Of a stretch of 64,000 bases of DNA, positions 19,326-28,919 are shown in pieces (the first letter of the stretch is position 1; every line of letters starts with the position of its first letter). Source of the DNA: Pacificibacter marinus (GTDB taxonomy: Bacteria; Pseudomonadota; Alphaproteobacteria; Rhodobacterales; Rhodobacteraceae). Below the pieces are notes generated by a model, which ran no database searches, was not told where the DNA came from, and saw only the letters and a list, made by a program, of their open reading frames with translations. The DNA lies in NCBI RefSeq assembly GCF_018860665.1, contig NZ_JAHKPK010000022.1:179471-243470 (forward strand), given 5' to 3'. The translations under genes were made by a program, and so were the position numbers.

Positions 19326-20390
19326 TTAAGACTTACTGGACAGAATTTTGCCAACAAGCTGCGCCGTGTAATCGACAATTGGAACGATCCGTCCATAATT
19401 CAAACGAGTCGGCCCAATGACGCCAACGGCACCAATAATTTTTCGTTCTGCGTTCATATAAGGAGAAACCACCAAAGAGGAACCCGAAAGAGAGAAAAGT
19501 TTGTTCTCAGAGCCAATAAAAATGCGCACACCGTCACCATCTTCGGTAAGTTCTAAGAATTCGGCAATATCCCGCTTTTGCTCCAAGTCATCAAACAGAC
19601 TTCGAATGCGCGACAGATCGCCATCGTCAGCACCAGTTCCCAGCAGGTTTGACCGCCCGCGCACAATCAAGCGTTCATTTTGCGGACCTTCGCCTTCCCA
19701 AAATGCATCACCGTTTTCAATCAATTCCGCTGCCAGCGTATCAAGTTCCTGCCTGCGCGATTTAATCTCAATCTCAACACTGCGGCGTAACTCTGACAGA
19801 GTTTTACCCTGCGCCAGCGCGTTTAAAAAATTCGCAGCCTCGCGCATCGATGCCGCTGTCTGCCCAACAGGTGGCTTGAACACGCGATTCTCCACATGTC
19901 CATCAGCAAAAACCAAAACAACAAGCGCGCGCGAGGGATCAAGACTAACAAAATCGATATGCTTGACGGGCGCTTCATGTTTTGGTGTCAAAACCAAGCT
20001 GGCGCCATGGGTAATGCCTGACAACACTGACCCAACACGATCCAGCGTCGCACCGACATCGTTTTGATCTGTGTTTACCGTCTCTTCGATTTTATCGCGA
20101 TCCGATTGATCAACTTTTCCGACTTCTAAAAGCCCATCGACAAACATCCGCAACCCAAGCTGCGTCGGCATACGACCCGCTGAAGTATGTGGACTGTCAA
20201 GCAAGCCAAGGTATTCAAGATCTGACATTACATTTCGGATCGTCGCGGCTGACACCTTTTCGTTCATCGTCCGCGTCAGGCTGCGAGACCCCACGGGATC
20301 ACCACTTTCAAGATAGCCTTCGACGACCTTGCGAAAAACTTCACGCGATCTGTCGTTCATTTCGGTAATCAAACTGGTGCGCTCTGACAT
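19326..20390 (-). CDS. hrcA: Heat-inducible transcription repressor HrcA
   Basis: Repressor that binds CIRCE operators, usually at groESL. 354 residues: N-terminal winged helix (DPVGSRSLTRTMNEKVSAATIRNVMSDLEYLGLL) and a GAF-like C-terminal half (SGSSLVVSPYMNAERKIIGAVGVIGPTRLNYGRIVP). I find no CIRCE palindrome in its own upstream region at 20391-20511, so autoregulation by CIRCE is not supported here. A possible housekeeping promoter, TTGACC with 17 bases to TTAACT, lies in that gap on this strand. Confidence 0.95.
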   Translation of the reverse strand: MSERTSLITEMNDRSREVFRKVVEGYLESGDPVGSRSLTRTMNEKVSAATIRNVMSDLEYLGLLDSPHTSAGRMPTQLGLRMFVDGLLEVGKVDQSDRDKIEETVNTDQNDVGATLDRVGSVLSGITHGASLVLTPKHEAPVKHIDFVSLDPSRALVVLVFADGHVENRVFKPPVGQTAASMREAANFLNALAQGKTLSELRRSVEIEIKSRRQELDTLAAELIENGDAFWEGEGPQNERLIVRGRSNLLGTGADDGDLSRIRSLFDDLEQKRDIAEFLELTEDGDGVRIFIGSENKLFSLSGSSLVVSPYMNAERKIIGAVGVIGPTRLNYGRIVPIVDYTAQLVGKILSSKS

Positions 20391-20511
20391 AGGTCCGCCA
20401 AAATTTAGGTCTGTTTGCAGTTAAAAGACATGCAGCGTAAGGGTCAATGACACTTGCACCGATTGCCTACACTTGGCTATGTCAGTTCAAACATCAGTCA
20501 AAGGACAAAAT

Positions 20512-21225
20512 ATGCGACCTTCCGGTAGATCACTAGACCAAATGCGCGACATTTCCATCGAAACAGGCGTGACCAAACATGCCGAAGGGTCTTGCATGAT
20601 CCGCTGTGGCGACACGCATGTCTTGTGTACTGCCACGTTAGAGCCCCGCGTCCCGCCATTTATGCGCAATTCTGGTCAAGGTTGGGTCACCGCAGAATAC
20701 GGCATGTTGCCCCGCTCAACCACATCACGCATGCGCCGCGAAGCCGCATCAGGTAAACAAGGTGGCCGCACTGTTGAAATTCAACGTCTGATTGGGCGAT
20801 CACTGCGCGCTGGCGTTGATCGTGTGGCCTTGGGGGAGCGTCAAATCACCATCGACTGTGACGTGATCCAAGCCGACGGCGGCACGCGTTGTGCCTCTAT
20901 CACGGGTGGTTGGGTTGCCCTGCGTCTTGCTGTCAATAAGCTGATCAAAGCGGGCGATATCACCACAGATCCTTTAATGTCCAATGTGGCGGCGGTGTCA
21001 TGTGGCATCTACGCGGGTCAGCCCATTCTTGATCTCGACTATCCTGAGGATTCAGAAGCCGGCGTTGATGGTAACTTTATTATGCTCGCCAACGGTCAAA
21101 TGGTTGAAACTCAGATGAGCGCCGAAGGGTCCACCTATTCGCGTGCTCAAATGAATCAATTGCTTGATTTGGCTGAAAAAGGCGTTGCCGAATTGGTTGC
21201 CGCACAAAACGCTGCGGTGGCATAA
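20512..21225 (+). CDS. rph: Ribonuclease PH
   Basis: Phosphorolytic 3'-5' exoribonuclease that trims tRNA 3' ends. 237 residues, the usual length, starting [14 protein letters not shown]. Family motifs seen are [27 protein letters not shown] and [15 protein letters not shown], then [19 protein letters not shown]. The ATG at 20512 is preceded by AAAGGA at 7-base spacing; earlier in-frame starts lack a ribosome binding site. Its TAA overlaps the ATG of rdgB by one base. The gene set rph-rdgB-ridA-hemW overlaps or nearly touches throughout, so it is one operon. Confidence 0.96.
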   Translation: MRPSGRSLDQMRDISIETGVTKHAEGSCMIRCGDTHVLCTATLEPRVPPFMRNSGQGWVTAEYGMLPRSTTSRMRREAASGKQGGRTVEIQRLIGRSLRAGVDRVALGERQITIDCDVIQADGGTRCASITGGWVALRLAVNKLIKAGDITTDPLMSNVAAVSCGIYAGQPILDLDYPEDSEAGVDGNFIMLANGQMVETQMSAEGSTYSRAQMNQLLDLAEKGVAELVAAQNAAVA

Positions 21226-21845
21226 TGCGCGCATTTGATGGCAAAAAGATCGTCCTAGCATCGCACAACAAAGGCAAGTTGATCGAAATTTCAGCTCTGC
21301 TTGCACCTTTTGGCATCGAAGTGGTCTCTGCGGGCGATCTTGGGTTTGACGAACCAGAGGAAACCGAAAACACTTTCGCTGGCAATGCCCGCATCAAAGC
21401 GCATTATGCCGCGCAGAAAAGCGGTCTGCCTGCATTGTCAGATGACAGCGGGATTATGGTAGATGCGCTTGATGGCGATCCTGGCGTCTACACCGCCGAT
21501 TGGGCTGAAACGCCAGATGGTCGCGATTTCCCCATGGCGATGAAAAAGGTATGGGATATGCTTGAGAACAAAAATGCGGCAGAGCCACGGCTCGCACAGT
21601 TTTGTTGTACGCTCTGTCTTGCTTGGCCGGATGGTCACGATGAAGTGTTTGAGGGCAAAGTTGAGGGACGTCTTGTGTGGCCAATGCGTGGCGACAAAGG
21701 GTTTGGCTTTGATCCTATTTTTGTGCCCCTTGGTTACGACATCACCTTTGCCGAAATGGACCCAGCTCTTAAACAAGCCATGAGTCACCGCGCTGATGCT
21801 TTTACCAAATTCGTCAATGGCCCTTTCAAGGATTTGAAAAAATGA
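21225..21845 (+). CDS. rdgB: XTP/dITP diphosphatase (RdgB/HAM1)
   Basis: Removes non-canonical purine nucleotides (ITP, dITP, XTP) from the pool. 206 residues: IVLASHNKGKLIEI at the start, EETENTFAGNARIKAHYAA, SDDSGIMVDALDGDPGVY, then GDKGFGFDPIFVP and MSHRADAF. All are hallmark residues of the Ham1 fold. It lies between rph and the RidA gene with overlapping ends on both sides. Confidence 0.96.
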   Translation: MRAFDGKKIVLASHNKGKLIEISALLAPFGIEVVSAGDLGFDEPEETENTFAGNARIKAHYAAQKSGLPALSDDSGIMVDALDGDPGVYTADWAETPDGRDFPMAMKKVWDMLENKNAAEPRLAQFCCTLCLAWPDGHDEVFEGKVEGRLVWPMRGDKGFGFDPIFVPLGYDITFAEMDPALKQAMSHRADAFTKFVNGPFKDLKK

Positions 21846-22225
21846 GCAAACGTACTTTAATTTCATCCGGTTCCGACTTTGAGAAAACCATGGGCTATTC
21901 TCGTGCCGTGGCTCAAGGCGACTGGTGTTTCGTCTCAGGCACCACGGGATACGATTATACCACGATGGAAATGCCTGTCTCTGTGGCTGACCAAGCCCTA
22001 AATTGTTTTGCCACCATTTCCAAAGCACTGGTAGAGGCTGGATTTCAAATGACTGACATCGTGCGTGTGCAATACACGATTACCGACGCCGATTTGGTCA
22101 ATGAAGTCATTCCAGCACTTGGCGAAGTTTTGAGCGATATTCGCCCAGCCGCCACTATGATTGTCGCCGATTTGATCAAGCCTGAGATGTTGATCGAAAT
22201 CGAAGTGACAGCGTTCAAGGGATAA
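21842..22225 (+). CDS. RidA family protein (YjgF/YER057c/UK114)
   Basis: 127 residues with the trimeric chorismate-mutase-like RidA fold: SRAVAQGDWCFVSGTTGYDY at about 20, and C-terminal RPAATMIVADLIKPEMLIEIEVTAF. The Arg in RPAAT is the residue that binds the substrate carboxylate in active RidA enzymes, which hydrolyse reactive enamines/imines such as those released by IlvA. The YjgF family has several subgroups, so imine deaminase activity is plausible but not certain. It overlaps rdgB by ATGA and ends 2 bases before hemW. Confidence 0.88.
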   Translation: MSKRTLISSGSDFEKTMGYSRAVAQGDWCFVSGTTGYDYTTMEMPVSVADQALNCFATISKALVEAGFQMTDIVRVQYTITDADLVNEVIPALGEVLSDIRPAATMIVADLIKPEMLIEIEVTAFKG

Positions 22226-22227
22226 TC

Positions 22228-23379
22228 ATGGAAGATTGGCAAAACGGTGGCTTTGGTCTCTACATTCATTGGCCGTTTTGCAAAGCAAAATGCCCGTATT
22301 GTGACTTTAACTCTCATGTTTCCAACACAATTAACGAGGCAGATTGGCAGACCGCGTATCTGTCGGAAATTGATCGTATTTCGACCCTAACGCAGGGACG
22401 ATTACTAAATTCTGTGTTTTTTGGCGGCGGTACACCTTCACTAATGTCACCCGAATTGATTGCGGCGATATTGGAGCGTATTCGAAGCCGTTGGACACTC
22501 GCCAACAATTGCGAAATCACACTTGAAGCAAACCCAACCTCTGTTGAAGCAGGTCGCTTTCGCGGCTACCGCGACGCTGGCGTCAATCGGCTATCTATGG
22601 GTATTCAGTCCTTACGCGAGAATGACCTTAAAGCATTGGGACGACTTCATACCGTTAAAGATGCGCGTAAGGCCTTTGATATCGCAAGAGATTCCTTTGA
22701 TCGTATCAGCTTTGATCTGATTTACGCGCGCCAACAGCAAACTTTGGATGATTGGAAGATCGAGCTGAAAGAAGCGCTTGATATGGCAGTTGATCACCTA
22801 TCGCTCTATCAACTGACAATTGAGGACGGCACGGCCTTTGGTGATCGCTACAGTCGCGGCAAACTTCGCGGCCTGCCAACTGAAGACACCGCAACAGATA
22901 TGTATTTTGCCACTCAAGAGATTTGTGATGCGGCTGGCATGAGTGCTTATGAAGTCTCTAATCACGCCCAAAAGGGATCTGAAAGCCGCCACAATGAAAT
23001 ATATTGGCGTTATGGCGATTACGCGGGTATTGGGCCCGGTGCGCATGGCCGTCTCACCATAGATGGTCAAAGACATGCAACAGATACACCGCTATCCCCT
23101 GCCCTTTGGCTTGAAAAAGTCAGAAAAACGGGTTCTGGCGAAGGCTCTTGCACCAGTCTTCCTGCAGATGAGCAGCTGACAGAGTTTCTTTTGATGGGCC
23201 TTCGCCTTTCTGAAGGCATTGATCTGGAGCGCGCGTCAGCTCTACAAGGGCACCCTTTTATCATTCAAAACAAATACTTGAGTGAAGATGGTTTGATCGC
23301 AACAGAAAATGGGCGCCTTTTGGTTACGCCAAAAGGTCGCCCATTGTTAAACGCAATCTTACGAGAGCTTATTCCTTAA
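22228..23379 (+). CDS. hemW: Radical SAM haem chaperone HemW
   Basis: 383 residues. The radical SAM cluster motif is CKAKCPYCDF (CxxxCxxC) near residue 17. The residue after the third cysteine is Asp then Phe rather than the extra Cys of coproporphyrinogen dehydrogenase HemN, so this is the HemW branch, which handles haem delivery rather than the oxidative decarboxylation. Other motifs are FFGGGTPSLM and TLEANPTSVE. Many databases label it an oxygen-independent coproporphyrinogen III oxidase. It is the last gene of the rph operon and ends 3 bases from parB on the opposite strand. Confidence 0.92.
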   Translation: MEDWQNGGFGLYIHWPFCKAKCPYCDFNSHVSNTINEADWQTAYLSEIDRISTLTQGRLLNSVFFGGGTPSLMSPELIAAILERIRSRWTLANNCEITLEANPTSVEAGRFRGYRDAGVNRLSMGIQSLRENDLKALGRLHTVKDARKAFDIARDSFDRISFDLIYARQQQTLDDWKIELKEALDMAVDHLSLYQLTIEDGTAFGDRYSRGKLRGLPTEDTATDMYFATQEICDAAGMSAYEVSNHAQKGSESRHNEIYWRYGDYAGIGPGAHGRLTIDGQRHATDTPLSPALWLEKVRKTGSGEGSCTSLPADEQLTEFLLMGLRLSEGIDLERASALQGHPFIIQNKYLSEDGLIATENGRLLVTPKGRPLLNAILRELIP

Positions 23380-23382
23380 ACC

Positions 23383-24297
23383 TTAAACTCCACGCGATAG
23401 TATCTGACACAAAGCATCTAAATCATCTAAGTCTTTGTATGATATAGATAATACGCCGCTTTCAGTTCCAGGTTTATGGGCAATACTGACATTCATTCCA
23501 ATGGCGGCAGATAGATCCCCCTCAAGCGCTCGCGTGTCGGCGTCTTTTTCGCTGGTGGGTTTAGAAACGCGAGCCTTTGATGCTGATGGAGATTTTTCCT
23601 GCTTTGCGAGTTTCTCGGTATCCCGAACAGAAAGACCCTTTTTAACCGCGATACGTGCCAAATCAGACGGATTTTCTGACGTGATCAAAGCACGCGCATG
23701 TCCTGCAGATAGATCACCCGACACAACGAAGCCTTGTACATCATCAGGCAATTGCAACAGTCGCATCAAATTCGCGATATGACTGCGACTTTTACCCAAG
23801 GCTTCTGCCAGTTTTTCTTGAGTGTGGCCAAATTTTTCCATTAACTGCTTGTAACCGGCAGCTTCCTCGATCGAATTAAGATCTGCACGCTGAATATTCT
23901 CGATAATCGCAACTTCAAGCACTTCGATATCATCGTATTCACGCACAATAATAGGAATATCATGACGTTTAGCCAGCTGCGACGCTCGCCAACGGCGCTC
24001 GCCAGCGACAATTTCAAAATTTCCGTCGACCCGAGGGCTTGGACGCACAATCAAAGGTTGGATAACGCCCTTTTCTCGAATTGAATTTGCAAGGTCGTCT
24101 AAGTCTTCTTGCACAAACTGACGACGCGGCTGATCTGGATTTGGCTCAACGCGCTCAATCGGCACAACCATATCCGCGCGGCGCGCGCCACTTTCACTAT
24201 CGACGACAACAGGGTCGTTGGGAATATCAGCCATTAAAGCTGAAAGCCCTCTGCCCAAACCGCGTGGCTTATTTGAACTTTTAGGTGGTTGGGACAT
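23383..24297 (-). CDS. parB: Chromosome partitioning protein ParB
   Basis: CTP-dependent DNA clamp that loads at parS sites and spreads along the origin region. 304 residues: N-terminal ParA-stimulating segment (RGLGRGLSALMAD), the CTP-binding N-domain with GERRWRASQLA and ENIQRADLNSIEEA, a helix-turn-helix (EKLAEALGKSRSHIANLMRLL) at about 150-175, and a short C-terminal dimerisation domain. Two perfect parS sites lie 1.4 and 3.3 kb upstream. It follows parA by 4 bases. Confidence 0.97.
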   Translation of the reverse strand: MSQPPKSSNKPRGLGRGLSALMADIPNDPVVVDSESGARRADMVVPIERVEPNPDQPRRQFVQEDLDDLANSIREKGVIQPLIVRPSPRVDGNFEIVAGERRWRASQLAKRHDIPIIVREYDDIEVLEVAIIENIQRADLNSIEEAAGYKQLMEKFGHTQEKLAEALGKSRSHIANLMRLLQLPDDVQGFVVSGDLSAGHARALITSENPSDLARIAVKKGLSVRDTEKLAKQEKSPSASKARVSKPTSEKDADTRALEGDLSAAIGMNVSIAHKPGTESGVLSISYKDLDDLDALCQILSRGV

Positions 24298-24301
24298 CTA
24301 A

Positions 24302-25099
24302 CTAACTCCGTTTATTCAGCAATTCGACTGCCAAAGCGCGATAAGCTTGGCTGCCTTTTGAATTTGTATCATAATCTAAAACGGACAAAGCATATGAAGG
24401 AGCTTCACTGATCCGTACATTTCGCGGAATCACCGTCTCAAATACCAAATCTTGCAAATTTTCGCGGGCATCTTGCTCGACTTGACGCGAAAGATTGTTT
24501 CTTTGATCGTACATTGTCAAAACCACACCCTCAATTCTAAGCTTTGGGTTGGCTGTTTGTCGCACTTCTCGTACGGTCAACATCAATTGTGATAGTCCCT
24601 CAAGCGCGAAAAACTCACTTTGAAGAGGTACAAGCACCGAATCTGCTGCAACCATGGCATTTACCGTCAACAAACTCAAAGATGGAGGGCAATCAATCAG
24701 GATATAATCCAATGCATATCCATCTATCGCATATTGACGCAAAGCATCATGCAGCAAAAAACTGCGCTTTTCATTGGCAACCATTTCAATATCAGCCGAC
24801 GATAAATCAATTGTCGCAGGCGTGACATATAGATCTTCAGTATGAGTCAGTTGAATGATTTCAGCCAAATCGACATCGCCCATGATCAGATCATAGGTGG
24901 TTCGGTCTCGCTGCTCAGGCTCAACTCCTAGCCCTGTTGACGCATTTCCTTGAGGATCTAAATCCACTACCAAAACGCGCATCCCTAACTCGACAAGAGC
25001 AGCAGCAAGGTTGATAGTTGTTGTGGTTTTACCAACACCGCCCTTTTGGTTTGCAACCGCGATAATTTTTGGTGATTGTGGGCGCGTAGGATCAGACAC
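24302..25099 (-). CDS. parA: Chromosome partitioning ATPase ParA
   Basis: Walker-type ATPase that moves ParB-parS complexes across the nucleoid. 265 residues with the deviant Walker A ANQKGGVGKTTTTINLA near residue 15, the A' motif VDLDPQGNASTGLG and Walker B DYILIDCPPSLSLLT. The start is a GTG at 25099 with AGGAAA upstream; it overlaps the rsmG stop by 8 bases. Confidence 0.97.
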   Translation of the reverse strand: MSDPTRPQSPKIIAVANQKGGVGKTTTTINLAAALVELGMRVLVVDLDPQGNASTGLGVEPEQRDRTTYDLIMGDVDLAEIIQLTHTEDLYVTPATIDLSSADIEMVANEKRSFLLHDALRQYAIDGYALDYILIDCPPSLSLLTVNAMVAADSVLVPLQSEFFALEGLSQLMLTVREVRQTANPKLRIEGVVLTMYDQRNNLSRQVEQDARENLQDLVFETVIPRNVRISEAPSYALSVLDYDTNSKGSQAYRALAVELLNKRS

Positions 25100-25709
25100 G
25101 TTGTATATTTCCTATTTTTAAAACGACCGAATTTGAACCTGTTATACTTTGGTGCTCTTCACAGTCAAATCGCCAATTTTCTTGAGCTTTTACAAACTCA
25201 GACTTGTAATTTTCTCCTTTTGGAAACAGCGCTACACCGTTTTTTTGCAAGTGAGGCGCAGAAAACTCAAGAAGTTTTTCTAATGAGGCAAGAGCCCGCG
25301 CAGACAAAACATCAGCATCAAAAGAGTCCATTTTTTCAATTCGTTCCGAGTGAACATAAACGCTCACACCAGTCTCGCGCGCTACACTGCGTAAAAATAT
25401 CGCCTTACGAACGTCTGATTCAACCAAATGGAATATTGTTTTTGGTGACTTTTCAGCACAGATGATCGCACAGACCATGCCAGGGAAGCCGCCACCAGAA
25501 CCTATATCAACCCAAGTTGTTGCACCTTCAGGCATAAGTGAAAATACTTGCGCCGAATCTATAAAATGTCTGTTTCGAAGGTCAGTAATTGAGGATTTTG
25601 AAACCAGATTGATCACTGGATTCCACTTTTTGAGAAGCGCTTCATAAACTGACAAGCGTTCAAATGTTTCACGTGAAACATCTAACCCGAAACCTTCTAC
25701 TGTATTCAT
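25092..25709 (-). CDS. rsmG: 16S rRNA (guanine-527-N7)-methyltransferase RsmG
   Basis: SAM-dependent methyltransferase acting on G527 of 16S rRNA. 205 residues: N-terminal [24 protein letters not shown]-binding [13 protein letters not shown] at about 70, and [15 protein letters not shown]. The codons for VSRETF coincide with a perfect parS palindrome, as in many proteobacterial gidB genes. Its ATG overlaps the mnmG stop as ATGA. Confidence 0.96.
   Translation of the reverse strand: MNTVEGFGLDVSRETFERLSVYEALLKKWNPVINLVSKSSITDLRNRHFIDSAQVFSLMPEGATTWVDIGSGGGFPGMVCAIICAEKSPKTIFHLVESDVRKAIFLRSVARETGVSVYVHSERIEKMDSFDADVLSARALASLEKLLEFSAPHLQKNGVALFPKGENYKSEFVKAQENWRFDCEEHQSITGSNSVVLKIGNIQRV
25665..25680. 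promoter_or_regulatory. parS site 1 (ParB-binding palindrome)
   Basis: TGTTTCACGTGAAACA, a perfect 16-base palindrome identical to the bacterial parS consensus, inside the 5' part of rsmG. It lies about 5.1 kb from the predicted origin and just upstream of parA-parB. Confidence 0.93.
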
Positions 25710-27589
25710 CCGTTGGAAACCTTCTTACGATTAGCCTGACGAAGCCGTGCGAGAATAAGCGTACAGGCTGCAGGTGTCATACCCTCAACACGAGAGGCCT
25801 GACCGATGGTCTGGGGCCGAACGACAACCAGCTTTGAACGAAGCTCGTTTGAAAGACCTTTTAGCTCCGAATAGTCAAAATCATCAGGAATTTCATGAGC
25901 TTCATCACGCTTCATTTTTTCAACATCGCGATTCTGGCGCTCGATGTAGTTGGCGTAGAGCGCATCGCAAGACAGTTGGTTTTGTATAATTTCATCGATA
26001 CTACCAAATGATGGTTCCAGTTTGACCAAGTTTGAAAACGTCACATTTGGGAATGAAAGAATTTCAAACGCATTGCGTCGATTTCCATCTTCGCTCACGC
26101 TGATATCAGCCTTACGCATCTCTTTCGGAGTAAATGTCGCAACCTCAAGAGACGCCCTGCCCGCAGACAGCAGCGACATTTTTTGATCAAAGGCCACCTT
26201 TCGACCTGCCCCGATCAAGCCGAGATCAATGCCCATAGGCGTTAAGCGCTGGTCTGCATTATCCGCGCGCAAAGTCAAACGGAACTCTGCGCGAGATGTA
26301 AACATTCGGTAAGGCTCGGAAACGCCGCGCGTGACAAGATCATCAATCATGACGCCGATGTAGGATTCTGAGCGACTGAACAATGCTTGTTCTGTGTCGG
26401 CAGACAGTTTTGCAGCATTTAGGCCAGCGACAAGACCTTGCGCAGCGGCCTCCTCATATCCTGTGGTGCCATTGATCTGGCCTGCCAAAAAGAGACCGGG
26501 CACATCGCGGAGTTCTAAAGTCGGGCGCAAGGCGCGAGGGTCGACATAATCATATTCGATCGCGTAACCTGGTTGAAGAATCTCAACTTTCTCAAGGCCA
26601 GTGATAGAACGCACATATGCTTCCTGAACATCCACCGGCAATGAGGTGGAAATGCCATTGGGATACACGGTATCGTCGTCAAGTCCTTCTGGTTCAAGAA
26701 AAATTTGATGCGACGTCTTATCGGCGAAGCGGACGACCTTGTCTTCAATGGAAGGACAATAACGTGGGCCTACGCCATCGATATGGCCGCCGTACATGGC
26801 GGATTTTTCTAGATTTGCGCGAATGATGTCATGGGTTTGTTTGTTTGTATGCGTGATGCCGCAAGACACCTGACGCGCAGATGGTTTAGTATTTAAAAAT
26901 GAAAACATCACCGGCTCGTCATCACCAGGCTGCTCTTCCAGAATATCCCAATTGATCGTTTTACTACTCAAACGTGGGGGGGTGCCTGTCTTAAGACGCC
27001 CCATAGGAAGACCAAATCCATACAAGCGATCTGCGAGCGCAATGGACGGCTTATCGCCCATACGACCACCGGAGTGATGAACGTCTCCAATATGAATGAT
27101 ACCGTTCAAAAACGTCCCAGTGGTTAAAACAACAGCACCTGAGGTCAGTGTAACACCATCACCAAGAACCACTCCGCAAACGCGCCCGCCATCCATGACG
27201 AGATCTGTCACTTCGCTTTCAATAATCGATAGGTTTGGTGTATTTGACAGCTCAGCCAACATTTCAGTACGGTAAATTTTGCGATCTGCTTGTGCGCGTG
27301 GTCCCTGAACCGCTGGACCTTTGCGACGATTAAGAAGGCGATATTGGATTCCAGCTTTATCAGCTATACGTGCCATGACACCATCAAGCGCATCGACTTC
27401 GCGTACCAGATGACCTTTTCCAAGTCCTCCGATAGCTGGATTACATGACATGACGCCTATATTGCTAAGTTTCAGCGTCACAAGGGCAGTTTTTACGCCA
27501 GTTCTCGCCGCGGCAGCCGCAGCATCAGCCCCAGCATGACCGCCGCCCACGACGATGACATCAAAATCTCGTTGTTTCACGTGAAACAT
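25706..27589 (-). CDS. mnmG: tRNA uridine 5-carboxymethylaminomethyl modification enzyme MnmG
   Basis: FAD enzyme that works with MnmE to modify the wobble uridine of several tRNAs. 627 residues: FAD loop [16 protein letters not shown], the signature [38 protein letters not shown] with the catalytic cysteine region, and [20 protein letters not shown]. The ATG at 27589 has AAGGA directly against it, which is too close. A GTG three codons later (27580) has ideal 9-base spacing, so the true start may be there. The start region overlaps parS site 2. Confidence 0.96.
   Translation of the reverse strand: MFHVKQRDFDVIVVGGGHAGADAAAAAARTGVKTALVTLKLSNIGVMSCNPAIGGLGKGHLVREVDALDGVMARIADKAGIQYRLLNRRKGPAVQGPRAQADRKIYRTEMLAELSNTPNLSIIESEVTDLVMDGGRVCGVVLGDGVTLTSGAVVLTTGTFLNGIIHIGDVHHSGGRMGDKPSIALADRLYGFGLPMGRLKTGTPPRLSSKTINWDILEEQPGDDEPVMFSFLNTKPSARQVSCGITHTNKQTHDIIRANLEKSAMYGGHIDGVGPRYCPSIEDKVVRFADKTSHQIFLEPEGLDDDTVYPNGISTSLPVDVQEAYVRSITGLEKVEILQPGYAIEYDYVDPRALRPTLELRDVPGLFLAGQINGTTGYEEAAAQGLVAGLNAAKLSADTEQALFSRSESYIGVMIDDLVTRGVSEPYRMFTSRAEFRLTLRADNADQRLTPMGIDLGLIGAGRKVAFDQKMSLLSAGRASLEVATFTPKEMRKADISVSEDGNRRNAFEILSFPNVTFSNLVKLEPSFGSIDEIIQNQLSCDALYANYIERQNRDVEKMKRDEAHEIPDDFDYSELKGLSNELRSKLVVVRPQTIGQASRVEGMTPAACTLILARLRQANRKKVSNG
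27573..27588. promoter_or_regulatory. parS site 2 (ParB-binding palindrome)
   Basis: TGTTTCACGTGAAACA again, all 16 bases matching parS, laid over the first codons of mnmG (FHVKQ). About 3.2 kb from the predicted origin and 1.9 kb from parS site 1. Confidence 0.93.
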
Positions 27590-27604
27590 TCCTTAAGTCT
27601 ACGG

Positions 27605-28894
27605 TTACTTACCGATGCAAAAACTTGAGAAAATCTCGTCTAAAAGATTTTCAACATCAACACGGCCTACAAGTGCATCTAGCGCACGAATCGCTGTACG
27701 CATATCCTCAGCTGCAAGCTCAGCGCGGTCTGCCCCCATCAGTACTTCATTTTTTGCCGAATCCAAAGTGGACAAAGCGGTCATCATCGAAATTCTATGA
27801 CGCTCGCGTGTCGCAGTGGATGCACCAGAGGCCATTGACGACAGGCGATCCGAGATTAGCGCAACCAAGGCATCAAGCCCCTGCCCCGACAAACCAGATA
27901 CCGACAAGTCAGATTCAGTACCTATGTCATCTTTTCCGATAACGACAAGATCACCGTCTTTTGGTATAATCTCAGGTTCAGAATCCACTGATGGAACTAA
28001 GATCACCCGTAAATCTGCCGTCTCTGCACGTTCTTTAGCTCGTGCTATACCAACGGTTTCAACAACGTCAGTGGTGTCGCGCAAACCTGCAGTATCAAGC
28101 AAAGTCACTGGTAAGCCGACCAAATCCATCCGCACTTCAATAACATCGCGTGTAGTGCCCGCGACTTCGGACGTGATTGCAGCCTCACGACCAGCTAGAG
28201 CATTAAGTAAAGTGGATTTTCCGACATTGGGAGGACCAACGATGGCAACCTCAAAGCCCTCACGGATGCGTTCTGAAATACGCACTCCGGAGACTTCAGA
28301 TTCAAGCTCAAGCATGACGCCCGCTAAAAGTTCAAGAACCTCAGGCGAAACATCAACAGGGACTTCTTCGTCAGCAAAATCAATTGTGGCTTCGATCAAA
28401 GCAGCTGCACGGATTAGCGATGTGCGCCAACCAGAGGCCTTATCACCTAAAGCGCCAGACAGCACCCGCATTGCTTGTTTACGCTGCGCCTCTGTTTCTG
28501 ATTCAATCAGATCTGCGAGGCCTTCGACCTGTGCTAAATCCAAGCGTTCGTTTTCAAGTGCGCGACGGGTAAATTCACCTGCCTCTGCCATACGCAACCC
28601 GTCCAGTTTTGACAGCACTTCCAAAACGGATTTTACGATGGCGATGGAACCGTGTATCTGCAATTCTGCGCTTTGTTCGCCCGTAAAAGACGCACCTGGT
28701 TCAAAACAAATTACCAAGGCTTTATCAAGAATATCGCCTTGATCATCCCTCAACGTTCGAAGGGAGGCGTGGCGCGCCTTCGGAACAGACCCAGTGAGTT
28801 TTTCGACAGTCCAAAACGCAAGAGGCCCGGAAATCCGGACCACTGCGACGCCCGCTTTACCGCGGGCGGATGCGAGAGCATAAATCGTATCCAT
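27605..28894 (-). CDS. mnmE: tRNA modification GTPase MnmE
   Basis: GTPase partner of MnmG. 429 residues: N-terminal formyl-THF-binding domain ([24 protein letters not shown]), a helical domain, and an inserted G domain with G1 [17 protein letters not shown] at about 220, G2/G3 TTRDVIE and LLDTAGLRD, followed by the C-terminal FCIGK whose Cys is characteristic. It lies 15 bases upstream of mnmG and follows rho on the same strand. Confidence 0.97.
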   Translation of the reverse strand: MDTIYALASARGKAGVAVVRISGPLAFWTVEKLTGSVPKARHASLRTLRDDQGDILDKALVICFEPGASFTGEQSAELQIHGSIAIVKSVLEVLSKLDGLRMAEAGEFTRRALENERLDLAQVEGLADLIESETEAQRKQAMRVLSGALGDKASGWRTSLIRAAALIEATIDFADEEVPVDVSPEVLELLAGVMLELESEVSGVRISERIREGFEVAIVGPPNVGKSTLLNALAGREAAITSEVAGTTRDVIEVRMDLVGLPVTLLDTAGLRDTTDVVETVGIARAKERAETADLRVILVPSVDSEPEIIPKDGDLVVIGKDDIGTESDLSVSGLSGQGLDALVALISDRLSSMASGASTATRERHRISMMTALSTLDSAKNEVLMGADRAELAAEDMRTAIRALDALVGRVDVENLLDEIFSSFCIGK

Positions 28895-28919
28895 AGGCTA
28901 ACCCATTGATAATTAAATG

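Noticed and set aside
20391..20511. Search for a CIRCE operator before hrcA
   Set aside because: No TTAGCACTC/GAGTGCTAA inverted pair or near match is present.
27816..28742. A 308-codon open frame on the plus strand, opposite mnmE
   Set aside because: It is the antisense shadow of a well-supported MnmE frame, is Ser/Arg-rich, lacks a ribosome site and matches no family I know.
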